From positions 806,001-870,000 of the forward strand of contig JALJCS010000016.1 of NCBI GenBank assembly GCA_023055355.1: a stretch of 64,000 bases of DNA. The letters run 5' to 3'. The notes under the pieces are model-generated. The model saw only the letters and a list, made by a program, of their open reading frames with translations, searched no databases and was not told the origin of the DNA. Numbering within the stretch: the stretch's first letter is position 1; every line of letters begins with the position of its first letter. Origin of the DNA: Agelaius tricolor. Lineage: Eukaryota > Chordata > Aves > Passeriformes > Icteridae. Position numbers and translations under genes: made by a program. This document shows, one piece after another, positions 52,421 through 63,419 of the stretch.

Positions 52421-55180
52421 GTAATGCCTCAAAGTGGCATAAAGGACACGAGAACTATTTCATTTAAAAACCTGTCCTTAGCCCTCGGAACACCTGGGCT
52501 CTGGAATCCGCCCTGGAATGCGGCAGCAGCAGCTGGTCCTGAGCTCTGTGCCGGGCAGCAGCCACGCCAGGCTGTTCAAGCAGCCACAGAAAAGGATCTT
52601 TTACCCCAGGCCTGCCTCCCCCGGCCGTGGTTTGTCGGGTCCCTCGGCAGCTCTGCCGTGCCGGGCTCAGTCCTGATTGGAAACACCACCACGGCTTCAT
52701 TACAAGCTCCGCGGCTTCCCCTGCACTTAACATTCCCTGCAAATTGTTTGCTCAACCCTGGCATCTCGCCTCGGAGGAATTGTTGTCATTTGAAGGTTTA
52801 AGTCAGCTCTTTGAGCCCTCACAACTGTAAATAAGAGGCTGTTTGGAGGAGAGCTGCTCCGCTTTTTTCCCAGCCTCTCCCAGGGATGGAAGTGCTGGAA
52901 TCCCTGTCACGCTCGTGTTAAAGAAACCCCAAACCCTGCCCTGGGAAAACTCATTTATAGAAACCAGTGAAATGAGCCGCTGTTTTTAGCCACATGTTCC
53001 TCATTTTGCTTTTATTGCTTTAACATGTCTGCACTGGAGCAGTGCCCCGGGAGGCTGGGGGTGCCAGCTGCACACCTGGCTCGGGCTGCAGAACCAGGGC
53101 TGCCCTTTCATCTCCTCTCTGCTCTGATTGGAACCACGGCTTGGCCACAGATCAGACACAGGGAGCTGAAAGCCATCCTCGGAGCTGGCTCCTGCAGGAA
53201 GCCTTGCGAGGCTGGGGGGGGTTAGGGGTGGGTTTTTTTCCCTTTTTGGAGCTGTTGTATCGAGTTTATGTCCTGGCAGAGGCAGGAAACCATCGTGTGC
53301 AATGTGGCAACCAGAGCTCACAGGCGGCCCGGCCAAGGGCTGTAAATTATGGCTTTAATTTCTTGGTTTATGGGCTCTTGTTGACTGCAGATCAATAGGA
53401 AAAAGGTGCACGGAGCCACCTCTTTTAATTAAAATGCTGCTGGGACTGGGCTGCAGCGAGGGAGGGAGCAGTGAGAGGAGGTGGTGCCTGGAGCAGTGCG
53501 GGGTTTGTGTTCCTCCCCTGGCTGCTCTGGGTTTGCAGAGGCCAATTCCTCGAGGAGAATCCAACCTCAGAGACCGATGGAACACCCTGAGCTGGAAGGG
53601 ATCATTGCTCCAAGCCCTGGCCCTGCACAGACAGCCCCAATCCCACCCTGTGCCTCAGAGCGGTGCCCAGGTGCTCCTGGAGCTCTGGCAGCCTCAGGAA
53701 CGTGCCCATCCCCAGAGCTGGCTCCAGCCTGGGCTGTGTTTGCCTCCTCACATCCCCAGCCAGCTCACCTTGTTTTCCAGGGAGCAGAACCACAGCGCAT
53801 TTCAGGGAAGCTTGGTTGAAAACAGCTCCAATTCCACTTCACCCCGAGCTCGGGATGCTTTGCCTGGGGCAGGATTTTGCCACAAACAGGTGCAGCAATA
53901 TTTTTCTTTTGGAAGAATTTCCACAGCACATCTCCCATCTGTGCCAGAGGCTCTTTTCCTGCTCGTGGCCCTCTGACATGGCCCTAATTAAAGGCAGATA
54001 TTAAAGCCAAGCCCAGTTTATGTCCCGCCATTCCTGGGAGAACGACCCATCTTGTGAGATTGTTTGAAGTCTTAGTTAACCTTTAATCATTTGAGCCTGA
54101 GCCTGGCTTTGATTTTGCTGCAGGGAAAAAAAAAAGAAAAAGGATATTTTGCAAATTCTTCAGGAAGGAAACATGCCAATGCTGCGGCATCTCTCATCGT
54201 GCTGGAAATGCTGTGTTTGGAATCTCCTCAGTGATGAAGGCTGTGGAATGAAGGATTTTTCCATTTCCCTGCTTGGGCTCTGTCTGTTCTGTCCGAGGTG
54301 CTGCTAAAGATAATTACTGCATCCAGAGGTGTGTGCTGGGCACTCTGGGTGAGAGGGATGGCTCAGGGTGAGTCTCAGCTACAGAATCTCCTCAGCGCTG
54401 AGCTCTGCTGAGCAGATACCTGAGGAACCACTTCCAGGTGTTCAGAGCAGCAGAACGAGGAACATCCAATCCCCAGCACATTCTGTGATAAATCCAGAGC
54501 CAAAAGCTCCTCAGCAGCCTCCCTGCTTGTTTGGTTTTGCCCATGGGAGGTGCTGGCTGGCTGACAGGGGCTGGGAGAGCGGCCAGCTCCGGTGCCAGGG
54601 AGCCAGGGCAAGAATTCCCCGCTCCCACCCGGAGTGTGGAATGGGAGCTGGGCCTGGCTCTGCTGGCTGTGAACAGCTCCACGGAGGGCTTGGATCAGTG
54701 CCTGCAGCTGGGAGCCCTTGGGCTGCTCCTGCCCGGGCAAGGCGGGCTGGGAGCTGGGTGCCCTCCTCAGCCCAGCCCCGCAGCACTCCCGACCTCCTGA
54801 ACCCTTCAGCCCCGTGCTGCCAGCTCCTTTCCACCACAATTCCTTCCCCAGAGCTCTCCCAGCTGTTTCCTCCTGCAAAGAAAGAGAAATAAACTCCCTG
54901 AGCTCCGGCCAGCACCTGAGCACTGCTGGAAGTGCTGTCAGCAGGGGCTGCCACAGGCCAGGGGGGCAGTGAGGGGAAGGTGCCTCCCACCTGCTCCAGC
55001 CAGCCCTGGGAACTCATCCCTTGCTCCTGGGAGAGCCTGAGCCCTTCACCTGCCCCTGCACGAGAGGCTCTGGGGCTGGGACACACCTGGAGGGTGGCAT
55101 GTGCTCAGGGCCAGCTGCTGCCCTGACCCCAGCATGTGCAGCTGGAGCCCCAGTGAGGCTCAGAGTGGGCATGTTCTCCC
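52421..55180. other. Intergenic, no gene seen; includes one CR1 fragment
   Basis: About 2.7 kb with no recognised exon. The CR1 piece at 53570-53705 is listed separately. AT-rich, repeat-free patches at about 53330-53430 and 53980-54330 carry no recognisable features. Confidence 0.4.
53570..53705 (-). mobile_element. CR1 LINE 3' fragment, antisense
   Basis: GGAACACCCTGAGCTGGAAG, then GCCCTGGCCCTGCACAGACA, GCCCCAATCCCACCCTGTGC and CTGGAGCTCTGGCAGCCTC follow the order of a reversed avian CR1 end. Confidence 0.8.
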
Positions 55181-55185
55181 TGAAA

Positions 55186-55435
55186 TCCATCCATGGTTCC
55201 ATCCATGGTTCCATCCATGGTTCCATCCATCCATCCATCCATCCATCCATCCATCCATCCATCCATGGTTCCATCCATCCATCCCTCCATCCATCCATCC
55301 ATCCATCCATCCATCCATCCATCCATCCATCCATCCCTCCATCCATCCCTCCATCCATCCATCCATCCATCCATCCATCCATCCATCCATCCATCCATCC
55401 ATCCCTCCATCCATCCATCCCTCCATCCCTCCATG
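55186..55435. repeat. (CCAT)n tetranucleotide microsatellite, about 250 bp
   Basis: About 60 CCAT units with scattered CCCT variants and four CCATGGTT interruptions on the left side. Every frame on both strands stays open (Ser-Ile-His-Pro on +, Met-Asp-Gly-Trp on -), which creates spurious ORFs up to 325 codons. Confidence 0.98.
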
Positions 55436-56495
55436 GTTTGGGTTCATTTTTCCCTGGAGGAGCCCTGGGGGCTCGCAGGGATTGCAGGGACGATTCCCGG
55501 GGAAGGCCGGGCTGGGAGGGCTGGAACCCCCGGCCAGAGGAGCCCTCTGCTCCCCGTCCTGCTCCGGGAGGATCCCCTGGGTGGAAGATCCCTCTGCTCC
55601 CTGCCATCCTCCAGGAGGAACCCGGCTTTAGGAGCCCTCTGCTGCCTGTCCTGCTCCGGGAGGAGCCGCGCTGCCGCCTGCAGATGGTGCCAGAGACAGG
55701 ACAAAGCTGGGCAGCGCTGCTGCTCCGGGCTAAAGCCGGGAAACCCGGGGAAATGAGGAGGAAATCCGTCCCGAGGGTGTTCCAGGGGGTCACCCCAGAT
55801 CCCTTGTCCGTCCTGTCTCTGTAGGCTGGACCGGGGACCCCACGGGCCGCCCCTTCCCACCTGATTCTGTGTTCTGGCTGTTCCCTGAGCGTCTCCCCTG
55901 GCTGGGAATGTCCTTGCAGACACTTCCATCCATCTCTCAGTGCTCCACACGGGCTAGAGCTGCGCAGGGACAGCGGGGCCGGCGGTGGCACGGTCCTTTT
56001 GTCCTTTCCCGGAGCAGCAGGGCTGTGCCGCGGTGCACAGCCAGCCAGGCTGGGCTGCTGCTGTCCCCATCCCTCCCCGGGGTGTCACACCCACTGTCCG
56101 TGCTCCTGGAACCCGCACCTGGGGCTGCTGACAGCTGCGGACAGCTCCAGGTTAACAGCAGCCCCTGCTCCCTCCTGCCGCCTCCAGCCCCAGCCTGGTG
56201 CAGGGAGCAGAGCCCAGCCGGGCACAGCCTCTGCGAGCTGCTAATTGGCATCTTTAATTGGGCTTGCTGGGCTGAACCTTGCCCTTCTGCACCTTCCCTA
56301 TCTCCTGTCGTGTCCCACCTCTCCCCAGGCTTTATTTATTAATGTTCCAAACCAGGAGCAGCCCCTGGTTTGGCACTGGGGGAACTGGTCCCTGGCGACC
56401 CCTGAGTGCCAGGGGGGACCCCTGAGTGCCAGGGGAGCCCCCCGAGCCCTGGGCTGTGGTGCTGCCATGGAGGCAGGGCTGGCTGTGCCCTGCAG
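55436..56495. other. Intergenic, no gene seen
   Basis: GC-rich, with diffuse repeats of GGAGCCCTCTGCTCCCTGTC-like text at 55530-55660. No exon is recognised. Confidence 0.4.
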
Positions 56496-56499
56496 CAGC

Positions 56500-56965
56500 T
56501 GTGGATGGGGTTTATCCCCCATGGATGGGGTTTATTCTCCATGGATGGGGTTTATCCTCTGTGGATGGGGTTTACCCTCCATGGATGGGTTTACCCTCCA
56601 TGGATGGGGTTTACCCTCCGTGGATGGGGTTTATCCCCCATGGATGGGGTTTATCCCCTGTGGATGGGGTTTATCCTCCATGGATGGGGTTTATCCTCCG
56701 TGGATGGGGTTTACCCTCCATGGATGGGGTTTATCCTCCATGGATGGGGTTTACCCTCCATGGATGGGGTTTATCCTCCATGGATGGGGTTTACCCTCCA
56801 TGGATGGGGTTTATTCTCCATGGATGGGGTTTATCCTCCATGGATGGGGTTTATCCCCTGTGGATGGGGTTTATCCCCTGTGGATGGGGTTTACCCTCCA
56901 TGGATGGGGTTTATCCCCTGTGGATGGGGTTTACCCTCCATGGATGAGGTTTATCCTCCATGGCT
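56500..56965. repeat. Minisatellite, 20-bp unit, about 23 copies
   Basis: Highly homogeneous TGGATGGGGTTTATCCTCCA with ACCCTCC, CCCCTG and CTCCG variants. Three copies make 60 bp, so the same 20-residue cycle appears in all frames. Confidence 0.97.
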
Positions 56966-56969
56966 GACC

Positions 56970-58285
56970 CAGCTGGTTCCCAACCAGGGATGGCATTCCC
57001 CTCTCCACGTTTGGGCTGTGTCTCCTGGGAGGTGAGAACTTTACAGAGCAGAGTAATGAGCACATGTGGCTGAGCCACTGCAGGGAGCCCATCTGGGCCT
57101 GCCCTGCTCCTCGGGAGCAGCTGGGGAGCACAGGCAGCAGAGGGAGCTGCCCCGGCAGAAGTGGAGCAGCTTGACCCCTTTTCCCCCTGACAGGGCTGTT
57201 ACCTTTTAGGATCAAAGCTTTTCACATTTGGTCGCTGTTCTTGAAGGAGCTCAAGTGTTTCCACTGCAGCCCTGAGTGATTCTGGCTCTGCTCCTGCCAC
57301 CCAGCCCCGCTCTGCTCTGTGAGCAGCTCCTTGAAACTGGAGTTTACAAAAATAAAACCCAGATTAAAGCCAGTGCAGCTGCCCTGAGGTTTAAATCGAT
57401 GCTGGTATGATGTGCTGCCAAAGAGAGAATTACTCAGGAGTGTGGATTAGAGCTGTTTGTCTCCAGGAAGACCTGCTCTTCAAAGCCAGGGAATTTTCCC
57501 AGCTCTGGCTGGTGCATCTTCAGACACGAGGCTCTGGTGCCCTGCTCCGTGGGCACCAGCCTGAGTGATCTCGTTTTTATCTCAGCTGCTTCATCTCCTT
57601 TCTTCTTCTTCATCTCTTTCTTCCTGGCTGCTTTGGTATTCTCCCATGCTCCTGCTTTGGCTGGAATTCGCTGGCCAGGGCTGCCCTCCAGCCCTCCCGG
57701 TGCTGCCTCTCACCAGCTGTAAAAACTTCAAGGCTTTCAAAAATATTTTCCTTCCTGTTGGGAGAGAGGTTCCATTTTTTTTTTTTTGGTCGTGTTTTTT
57801 GCTCACTCTGAGCAGCTCAGCTCTGCTGAGGGTCCATCCACAGGGGCAGGTTTGGGCTGAGCTCTGGCAGGAGGAGGCTGTGCCATGCCCAGAGCAGCCA
57901 TGGGGAGCAAAGGGCTCCCCATGGAGCAAAGGACAAGGCTGGGGCTCAGCAGAGCACCTGGGGCTGAGCTCTGCCCTGCCAGGGCTGCAGCAAACAGGGC
58001 CTGGTGCCCCTGCCAGCCCTGAGCAGCCCATGGCAGGGCTGTGCCCATTCCGTGCTTCCGTGGTGCTGCTGCTTTCCCTGAGCTGCACATGGAGCCTGCT
58101 GTCCTTGTCCCTGCCTTCAGCAACCCTCAGGCAGGAGGGAGGCACAGCTGGGAGCTCCCAGCCCTGCAGCAGTGACCAGAGAGGGGCTCTGTCCCTGCCA
58201 TGTGTGTGAGCCAGGAGCCAAGGGGGCAGCAAGGAACTCCCAGGCCTGCAGGGGCTGCCCGCTCTTGTTTGGCTCTTGGAGCCAG
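56970..58285. other. Intergenic, no gene seen
   Basis: No exon or known repeat is recognised. An AT-richer patch with a T tract (about 57770-57790) separates two GC-rich parts. Confidence 0.4.
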
Positions 58286-58992
58286 CACTGAGCCCTGTGT
58301 GCAGCTTTGGGGTCCTGCCCTGGCTCTCTCTGCTGTGGATCCCATTTGGCCCCAGCACTGAGCCCCATGGGGAGGTTTGGGGTCCTGCCCTGGCTCTCCC
58401 TGCTGTGGATCCCCATTTGACCCCAGCACTGAGCCCTGTGTGCAGCTTTGGGGTCCTGCCCTGGCTCTCCCCATTGTGGATCCCTGTTTGGCCCCAGCAC
58501 TGAGCCCCATGGGGAGGTTTGGGGTCCTGCCCTGGCTCTCCCCATTGTGGATCCCATTTGGCCCCAGCACTGAGCCCTGTGTGCAGCTTTGGGGTCCTGC
58601 TCTGGCTCTCCCCATTGTGGATCCCATTTGGCCCCAGCCCTGAGCCCTGTGTGCAGCTTTGGGGTCCTGCCCTGGCTCTCCCTGCTGTGGATCCCATTTG
58701 GCCCCAGCACTGAGCCCCGTGTGCAGGTTTGGGGTCCTGCCCTGGCTCTCCCCATTGTGGATCCCATTTGGCCCCAGCACTGAGCCCCATGGGGAGGTTT
58801 GGGGTCCTGCCCTGCTCTCAGCCCGCTGTGGATCCCTGTTTGGCCCCAGCACTGAGCCCTGTGTGCAGGTTTGGGGTCCTGCCCTGGCTCTCCCCATTGT
58901 GGATCCCGTTTGGCCCCAGCCCTGAGCCCTGTGTGCAGGTTTGGGGTCCTGCCCTGGCTCTCCCCATTGTGGATCCCCATTTGGCCCCATCC
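58286..58992. repeat. Minisatellite, 70-bp unit, about 10 copies
   Basis: The unit includes CAGCACTGAGCCCTGTGTGC, TTTGGGGTCCTGCCCTGGCT and CTCCCCATTGTGGATCCC. Two unit types (CTGTGTGCAG and CCATGGGGAG) are interspersed. The long minus-strand frame over it (57591-58790) is repeat read-through. Confidence 0.97.
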
Positions 58993-59380
58993 AGAGGGAA
59001 CTCTGCATTTCTGGGGGCAGGGAGGGTGGGCTGGGGGTGGCATCTCCGCCCTGAGCGGGTCCTTTCCTCCCCAGCTCCCTCCCAAACCCTGCACTCCCAG
59101 GCTCCCCACGGAGCCCTGCCTGTCCCAGGGCATTGTTTGTCCTCCAGGGACTCTGAGATCGCAGCCAGACCTCCCCAGCTGGGGCTGCTGCCTGCTGAGC
59201 CTTGCCTGGGTGGGCTTAGGCCAGGCTTTGGCTGCGTCCCCACCCTCAGGGGGGCTCTCAGGACAAGGGGGGGACGATGAACCCGGGGGGCTGCGTGGGG
59301 TGGGACAGGGGAAGGGGCTGGGGAGCACCAAGTGCCTCTGCAGGGCTGATGGAGGCAGCCTGGACGGTCTGATGGATTCA
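58993..59380. other. Intergenic, no gene seen
   Basis: GC-rich single-copy sequence with no recognised exon or repeat. Confidence 0.4.
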
Positions 59381-60130
59381 GGCTTTATTTATTAATGTTC
59401 CATTTCTGGCTTGTTTGTCCATCTCCTTAACAAGGTCACGGCTGTAAAACAAAAATAGCATCCACCAGGGATCTCAGCCTCCCCTATGAAACCTCCTGAA
59501 AAGAAACACGGGCTGGATCTTTAAATATAAAAAAAATCCACCTCGGCACGGGGGAAGGGTGAGCAACCAGATTTCCCTCTGAAGAGCAAATTTCTTAAAA
59601 AAAAAAAAACGAGGACCTGCTTCCTCATGCGTCGAGACCCCAAGATGGTTTAATTTCGGTGTCAGTGCTAATTGATTGGAAGCAACAATTTTGCCAGACA
59701 AAGCTGTAAATTAGTTTCAAATGGGGGAACCGGGCCACCCACTGCCCAACGATCGAATTGCAGTAACAACATTAAACATGGAGCAAACCATAACCCGGGG
59801 AAGGAAAACCCAAGTGAAACCAGATTTGCACTCGTTGCCTTTCCCCGGCAAAGTGGAACCAGATGGTTTGCGGCTTTGATAATGAGCGAGGCTGGTTCCT
59901 TCAGACGCAGCTCAGGCTGGGTAAAGCACAAAGGGATGGGCTGAGAGGCGAACCCCCCCCGGCAGCAGCTCTGCCTCCGGAGACCACCGGCATGTCAACC
60001 CCTCCCGAGGCAAACATTACCCAAATTGCCTTCCTAATTGCAGCCGAGCCTCCCTCGCTGGGACGGCCCCTCTCATCGCCTCCCGACAAATTCCAGCGCC
60101 GCTCCCACAGCTCTCAGCCGCAGATGCAAA
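59381..60130. promoter_or_regulatory. Candidate conserved non-coding block
   Basis: About 750 bp without tandem repeats, with balanced composition and many homeobox-type TAATT cores (CTAATTGATTGG near 59670, TAAATTAGTTTC near 59708, CCTAATTGCAG near 60032). It stands out from minisatellite-rich flanks. No coding frame is convincing. The regulatory role is inference. Confidence 0.35.
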
Positions 60131-60604
60131 TCCCTCCTGGTTTTCCTGCAAATCCCTCTTGGTTTTCCTGCAAATCCCTCCCGGTTCTCCCGGGGCTGCC
60201 CGGAGCGGGCTCCGGGTCTGGGGGAGCTGAGGGATGCTCCCCACAGCCTGCAGTGCCGCATCCCCTGCAGCCAGACCTTGGGGCTGTTACAGGAGCCAGG
60301 GTCATCCGGGCTGGAAAATCCCTCCCAGGCTTTGCCCGTGCCCACCTTGTGCCCAGCCCAGAGCCCTGGGTGCCAGCTCCAGCCCTGCCCTGGACACCCC
60401 AGGGATGGGCACTCCAACCCCCCTGGGCAGCCCCTGCCAAGGCCTGGCCACCCTTCCCATGGGAAATTCCTCCTGCTGTCCTGCCTGAAGTGAGAGGGTC
60501 TGGGGGGTGAGTGTGCTGAGAGCTCTGAGGTTGCTGAGCAGTTCTGAGGTTGCCCTCAACTCCTGGTGGGGCTGGAGCTGGCTCAGATCTGCTTTGAGTA
60601 GGAG
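60131..60604. other. Intergenic, no gene seen
   Basis: Starts with a short triplicate of GCAAATCCCTCCTGGTTTTC (about 60124-60190), then GC-rich single-copy sequence. Confidence 0.4.
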
Positions 60605-61312
60605 CTCAGCTCTGCCCAGGGTGAGAGCTCAGCTCTGCCCCAGGGTGGGAGCTCAGATCTGCCCAGGGTGGGAGCTCAGATCTGCCCAGGGTGGGAGCTC
60701 AGATCTGCCCAGGGTGGGAGCTCAGCTCTGCCCATGTTGGGAGCTCAGCTCTGCCCCAGGGTGGGAGCTCAGCTCTGCCCCAGGGTGGGAGCTCAGCTCT
60801 GCCCCAGGGTGGGAGCTCAGCTCTGCCCATGTTGGGAGCTCAGCTCTGCCCAGGGTGGGAGCTCAGCTCTGCCCATGTTGGGAGCTCAGCTCTGCCCAGG
60901 GTGGGAGCTCAGCTCTGCCCATGTTGGGAGCTCAGCTCTGCCCATGTTGGGAGCTCAGCTCTGCCCAGGGTGGGAGCTCAGATCTGCCCCAGGGTGGGAG
61001 CTCAGCTCTGCCCAGAGTGGGAGCTCAGATCTGCCCGGGGTGGGAGCTCAGCTCTGCCCAGGGTGGGAGCTCAGCTCTGCCCATGTTGGGAGCTCAGATC
61101 TGCCCTGGGTAGGAGCTCAGCTCTGCCCATGTTGGGAGCTCAGATCTGCCCCAGGGTGGGAGCTCAGCTCTGCCCCAGGGTGGGAGCTCAGATCTGCCCA
61201 GGGTGGGAGCTCAGCTCTGCCCCAGGGTGGGAGCTCAGCTCTGCCCATGTTGGGAGCTCAGATCTGCCCAGGGTGGGAGCTCAGATCTGCCCAGGGTGGG
61301 AGCTCTGCTGCC
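60605..61312. repeat. Minisatellite, 23-24-bp unit, about 30 copies
   Basis: The unit is GGTGGGAGCTCAGCTCTGCC plus CAG. Variants are CAGATCTG for CAGCTCTG, CATGTT for CAGGGT, and an extra C. Each unit contains the palindrome GAGCTC. Frames over it (60507-61725) are repeat read-through. Confidence 0.97.
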
Positions 61313-62436
61313 CCAGGGCCGTGTCCTGGGCTGGGTGCTGGCCCTGGCTCTGTGTGAGCAGCCCTGGGCATGTGATGGGCTCAGGGCCCTCAGCCCAAAT
61401 TCGTGCTCTGGTTTTGTTGCATGGGAAGCTTTTTCCATCTCCTGTTTGTGTCACCTCCAGGCCCGTCTGGAAACAGCCTGCAGGTGCTTCCAGAGACCCG
61501 GTGGAGTTGAGCACCAGCCCATCCAGACCTTTATTTGATCTGGGTCTCGATGTTCAGGAGGTAAAATCTGTTCTGGGTCTGGATCTGTCACAGCTTCGTG
61601 TTCCTCATGCAGCAGAAGGAAGGAGCCCTTTGTGGGGAGACCCTCGTGCCAGAGACAGCCCTGCCTGTGCTGGGTCTGTGTTTATGGCTGGGCTGGGGGC
61701 TCTGAGAGGTATTTTCCCAGCCTAACTACGCTGGGACTGCATTTCCTGCCCCGGCAGGGACAGCACAAACGCCGCAGTTCTGTGAGGAAAGGTCCCCACA
61801 TGGAACTGATCCAAGCTCACAGCAATTCCACGTGTCCCACCCAATGCCCTGCTCCTGGCGAGCACCCAGGGTGCTGGGGACACAGGAACTCGTGGAAAGC
61901 TCTGCTGGAGAAGCTGCTGGAAATCCCTTCAGCGTGCACGGAGGCTGGTTCTGGGCACAGACGGGTTCATCCCTGCAGGCGAAGCCTCCTGGCCCTGGGC
62001 TGGGGTCTCCTCGTGTCCACAGCAGCTCCAGAATGTGGAGGGGGGGCTGGGGGAAAAGTTTTCAGCCTTTCTCCCTTTCAGGATGTGAAATGTGACTTTT
62101 TTCCAAGCCGAGGCTTCCCACAGCCCCGCTGGGAATTGGTTTGGCAGAGGAGCTTCCCCTGGCTGGGAGAGGCAGAGGCAGGGGCAGGTCGGTGGGGAAG
62201 CACCAACAAGGAGCTCCTGTGGCAGCCTCCGGGAGGCGATGGGCTCTGAAAAACCATCAACAAATAATTGCAATTTCCTCTCGGCCTTGTGGTGGGGCGG
62301 GCTCGGAGCTGCGAAACCACCGGAGCGGCTGAGCCCGGCCCCGGGGCAGGCGGAGCTCGCTCGGGGCGATCCCGGTGCCGGAGTCTGACCCCAAACCCTG
62401 CCAGAAATGGGGCGGGAGGGGCTGCACAGCCGGGCC
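61313..62436. other. Intergenic, no gene seen
   Basis: GC-rich sequence with no recognised exon, RNA or known mobile element. Confidence 0.4.
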
Positions 62437-62602
62437 TGGGCTGCTTGGGGGGCTCTTCTATCTCTGTTCCTTCAGGAATAATCAGAGAGCTGCTCCTCCT
62501 GCCCGGATCTGCCGGGCCTGGGCTGCTCGGGGGCTCTTCTCTCTCTGTTCCTTCAGGAATAATCAGAGAGCTGCTCCTCCTGCCCGGATCTGCTGGGTGC
62601 TG
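62437..62602. repeat. 82-bp tandem duplication
   Basis: Two copies start TGGGCTGCT(T/C)GGGG at 62437 and 62519, both containing TCCTTCAGGAATAATCAGAG and CTGCTCCTCCTGCCCGGATC. Only a few differences separate them, so the duplication is recent or homogenised. Confidence 0.92.
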
Positions 62603-62787
62603 GACGGATGGAGAAGGGCTCGGCGCTGTTGGGCTCTGCCCCTGCACAGGCTCTGCTTGGGTCACACGTGGGGACAAGCAGGACACGGCGTCAGTGGCTT
62701 TGCCAGGAGCTTGGCCTGCCAGCCATGCCAGTGCTGGGGAAGTTTGGAGGAAATTCCCTCGCTGAAAGGAAGGGAGGAGCATCACAA

Positions 62788-62945
62788 CGGGCTGCCCAGG
62801 CTGCGGGAGTCCCCATCCCTGTGGGGATTTAACAGCCCTGTGGATGTGACACTTGGCGACACAGATGAGTGGTGGCCTTGGCAGTGCTGGGGGAATGGCT
62901 GGACTTGACCTTAGTGGCGTTTCTGAGCTAAGTGATTCTAAAAAG
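62788..62945 (+). mobile_element. CR1 LINE 3' fragment
   Basis: AACGGGCTGCCCAGGCTGCG, CCTGTGGATGTGACACTTGG, GGTGGCCTTGGCAGTGCTGG and AATGGCTGGACTTGACCTTA are in CR1 order, ending in an aagtgattcta tail, sense orientation. Confidence 0.85.
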
Positions 62946-63004
62946 GGGCAGGGCTGTCCAGGTGAAGCCTCCTGGCCTCTCCCCAGAGCTCTGTCCCCTA
63001 CAGG

Positions 63005-63290
63005 GGACAGCTCAGGGTGGGCTGGCTGGAGGCCAGGAGGGTCCCCTGCATCCCACCTGGATCGTGTCCTGGAACAGCTCAGGGTGGAGGCTGGGAAGGT
63101 CCCCTGGATCCCACCTGGGCTGTGCCTAGGAACAGTTCAGGAGGGGCTGGCTGGTTCCCCTGGATCCGTCCCGGAGCAGCTCAGGGTGGAGGCCAGGAGG
63201 GTCCCCTGGATCCCACCTGGGCTGTGTCTAGGAACAGTTCAGGGGGGCTGGCTGGTTCCCCTGGATCCCACCTGGATCCGTCCCGGAGCA
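63005..63290. repeat. Degenerate tandem repeat, about 60-75-bp unit, four to five copies
   Basis: Copies share CAGCTCAGGGTGGAGGC, AGGTCCCCTGGATCCCACCT and GGAACAGTTCAGG segments in the same order but with insertions and deletions. Confidence 0.85.
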
Positions 63291-63419
63291 GCCCGGGCAG
63301 CCCCAGCGCTGCTCCGCTGCTCTGCGGCCCGGGGCTTGTGGAACACGGCGTGACACAGGCGCGGAGACGCTCAGGAAATTCCCACCAGGAGCGCAGAACA
63401 CCCCGTGGTCCTTGAACTT

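Noticed and set aside
55014..55991. 325-codon minus-strand frame and several + frames over 55020-55824
   Set aside because: Open only because the (CCAT)n repeat has no stop in any frame.
57591..59331. Minus-strand frames of 399 and 404 codons
   Set aside because: Read-through of the 70-bp minisatellite. The GAKWDPQWGEPGQDPK-type cycle is the repeat unit, not a protein family.
60507..61725. Three long + frames (201-344 codons)
   Set aside because: Read-through of the 23-bp minisatellite; all three encode the same WELSSA/GAQLCP/GSSALP cycle.
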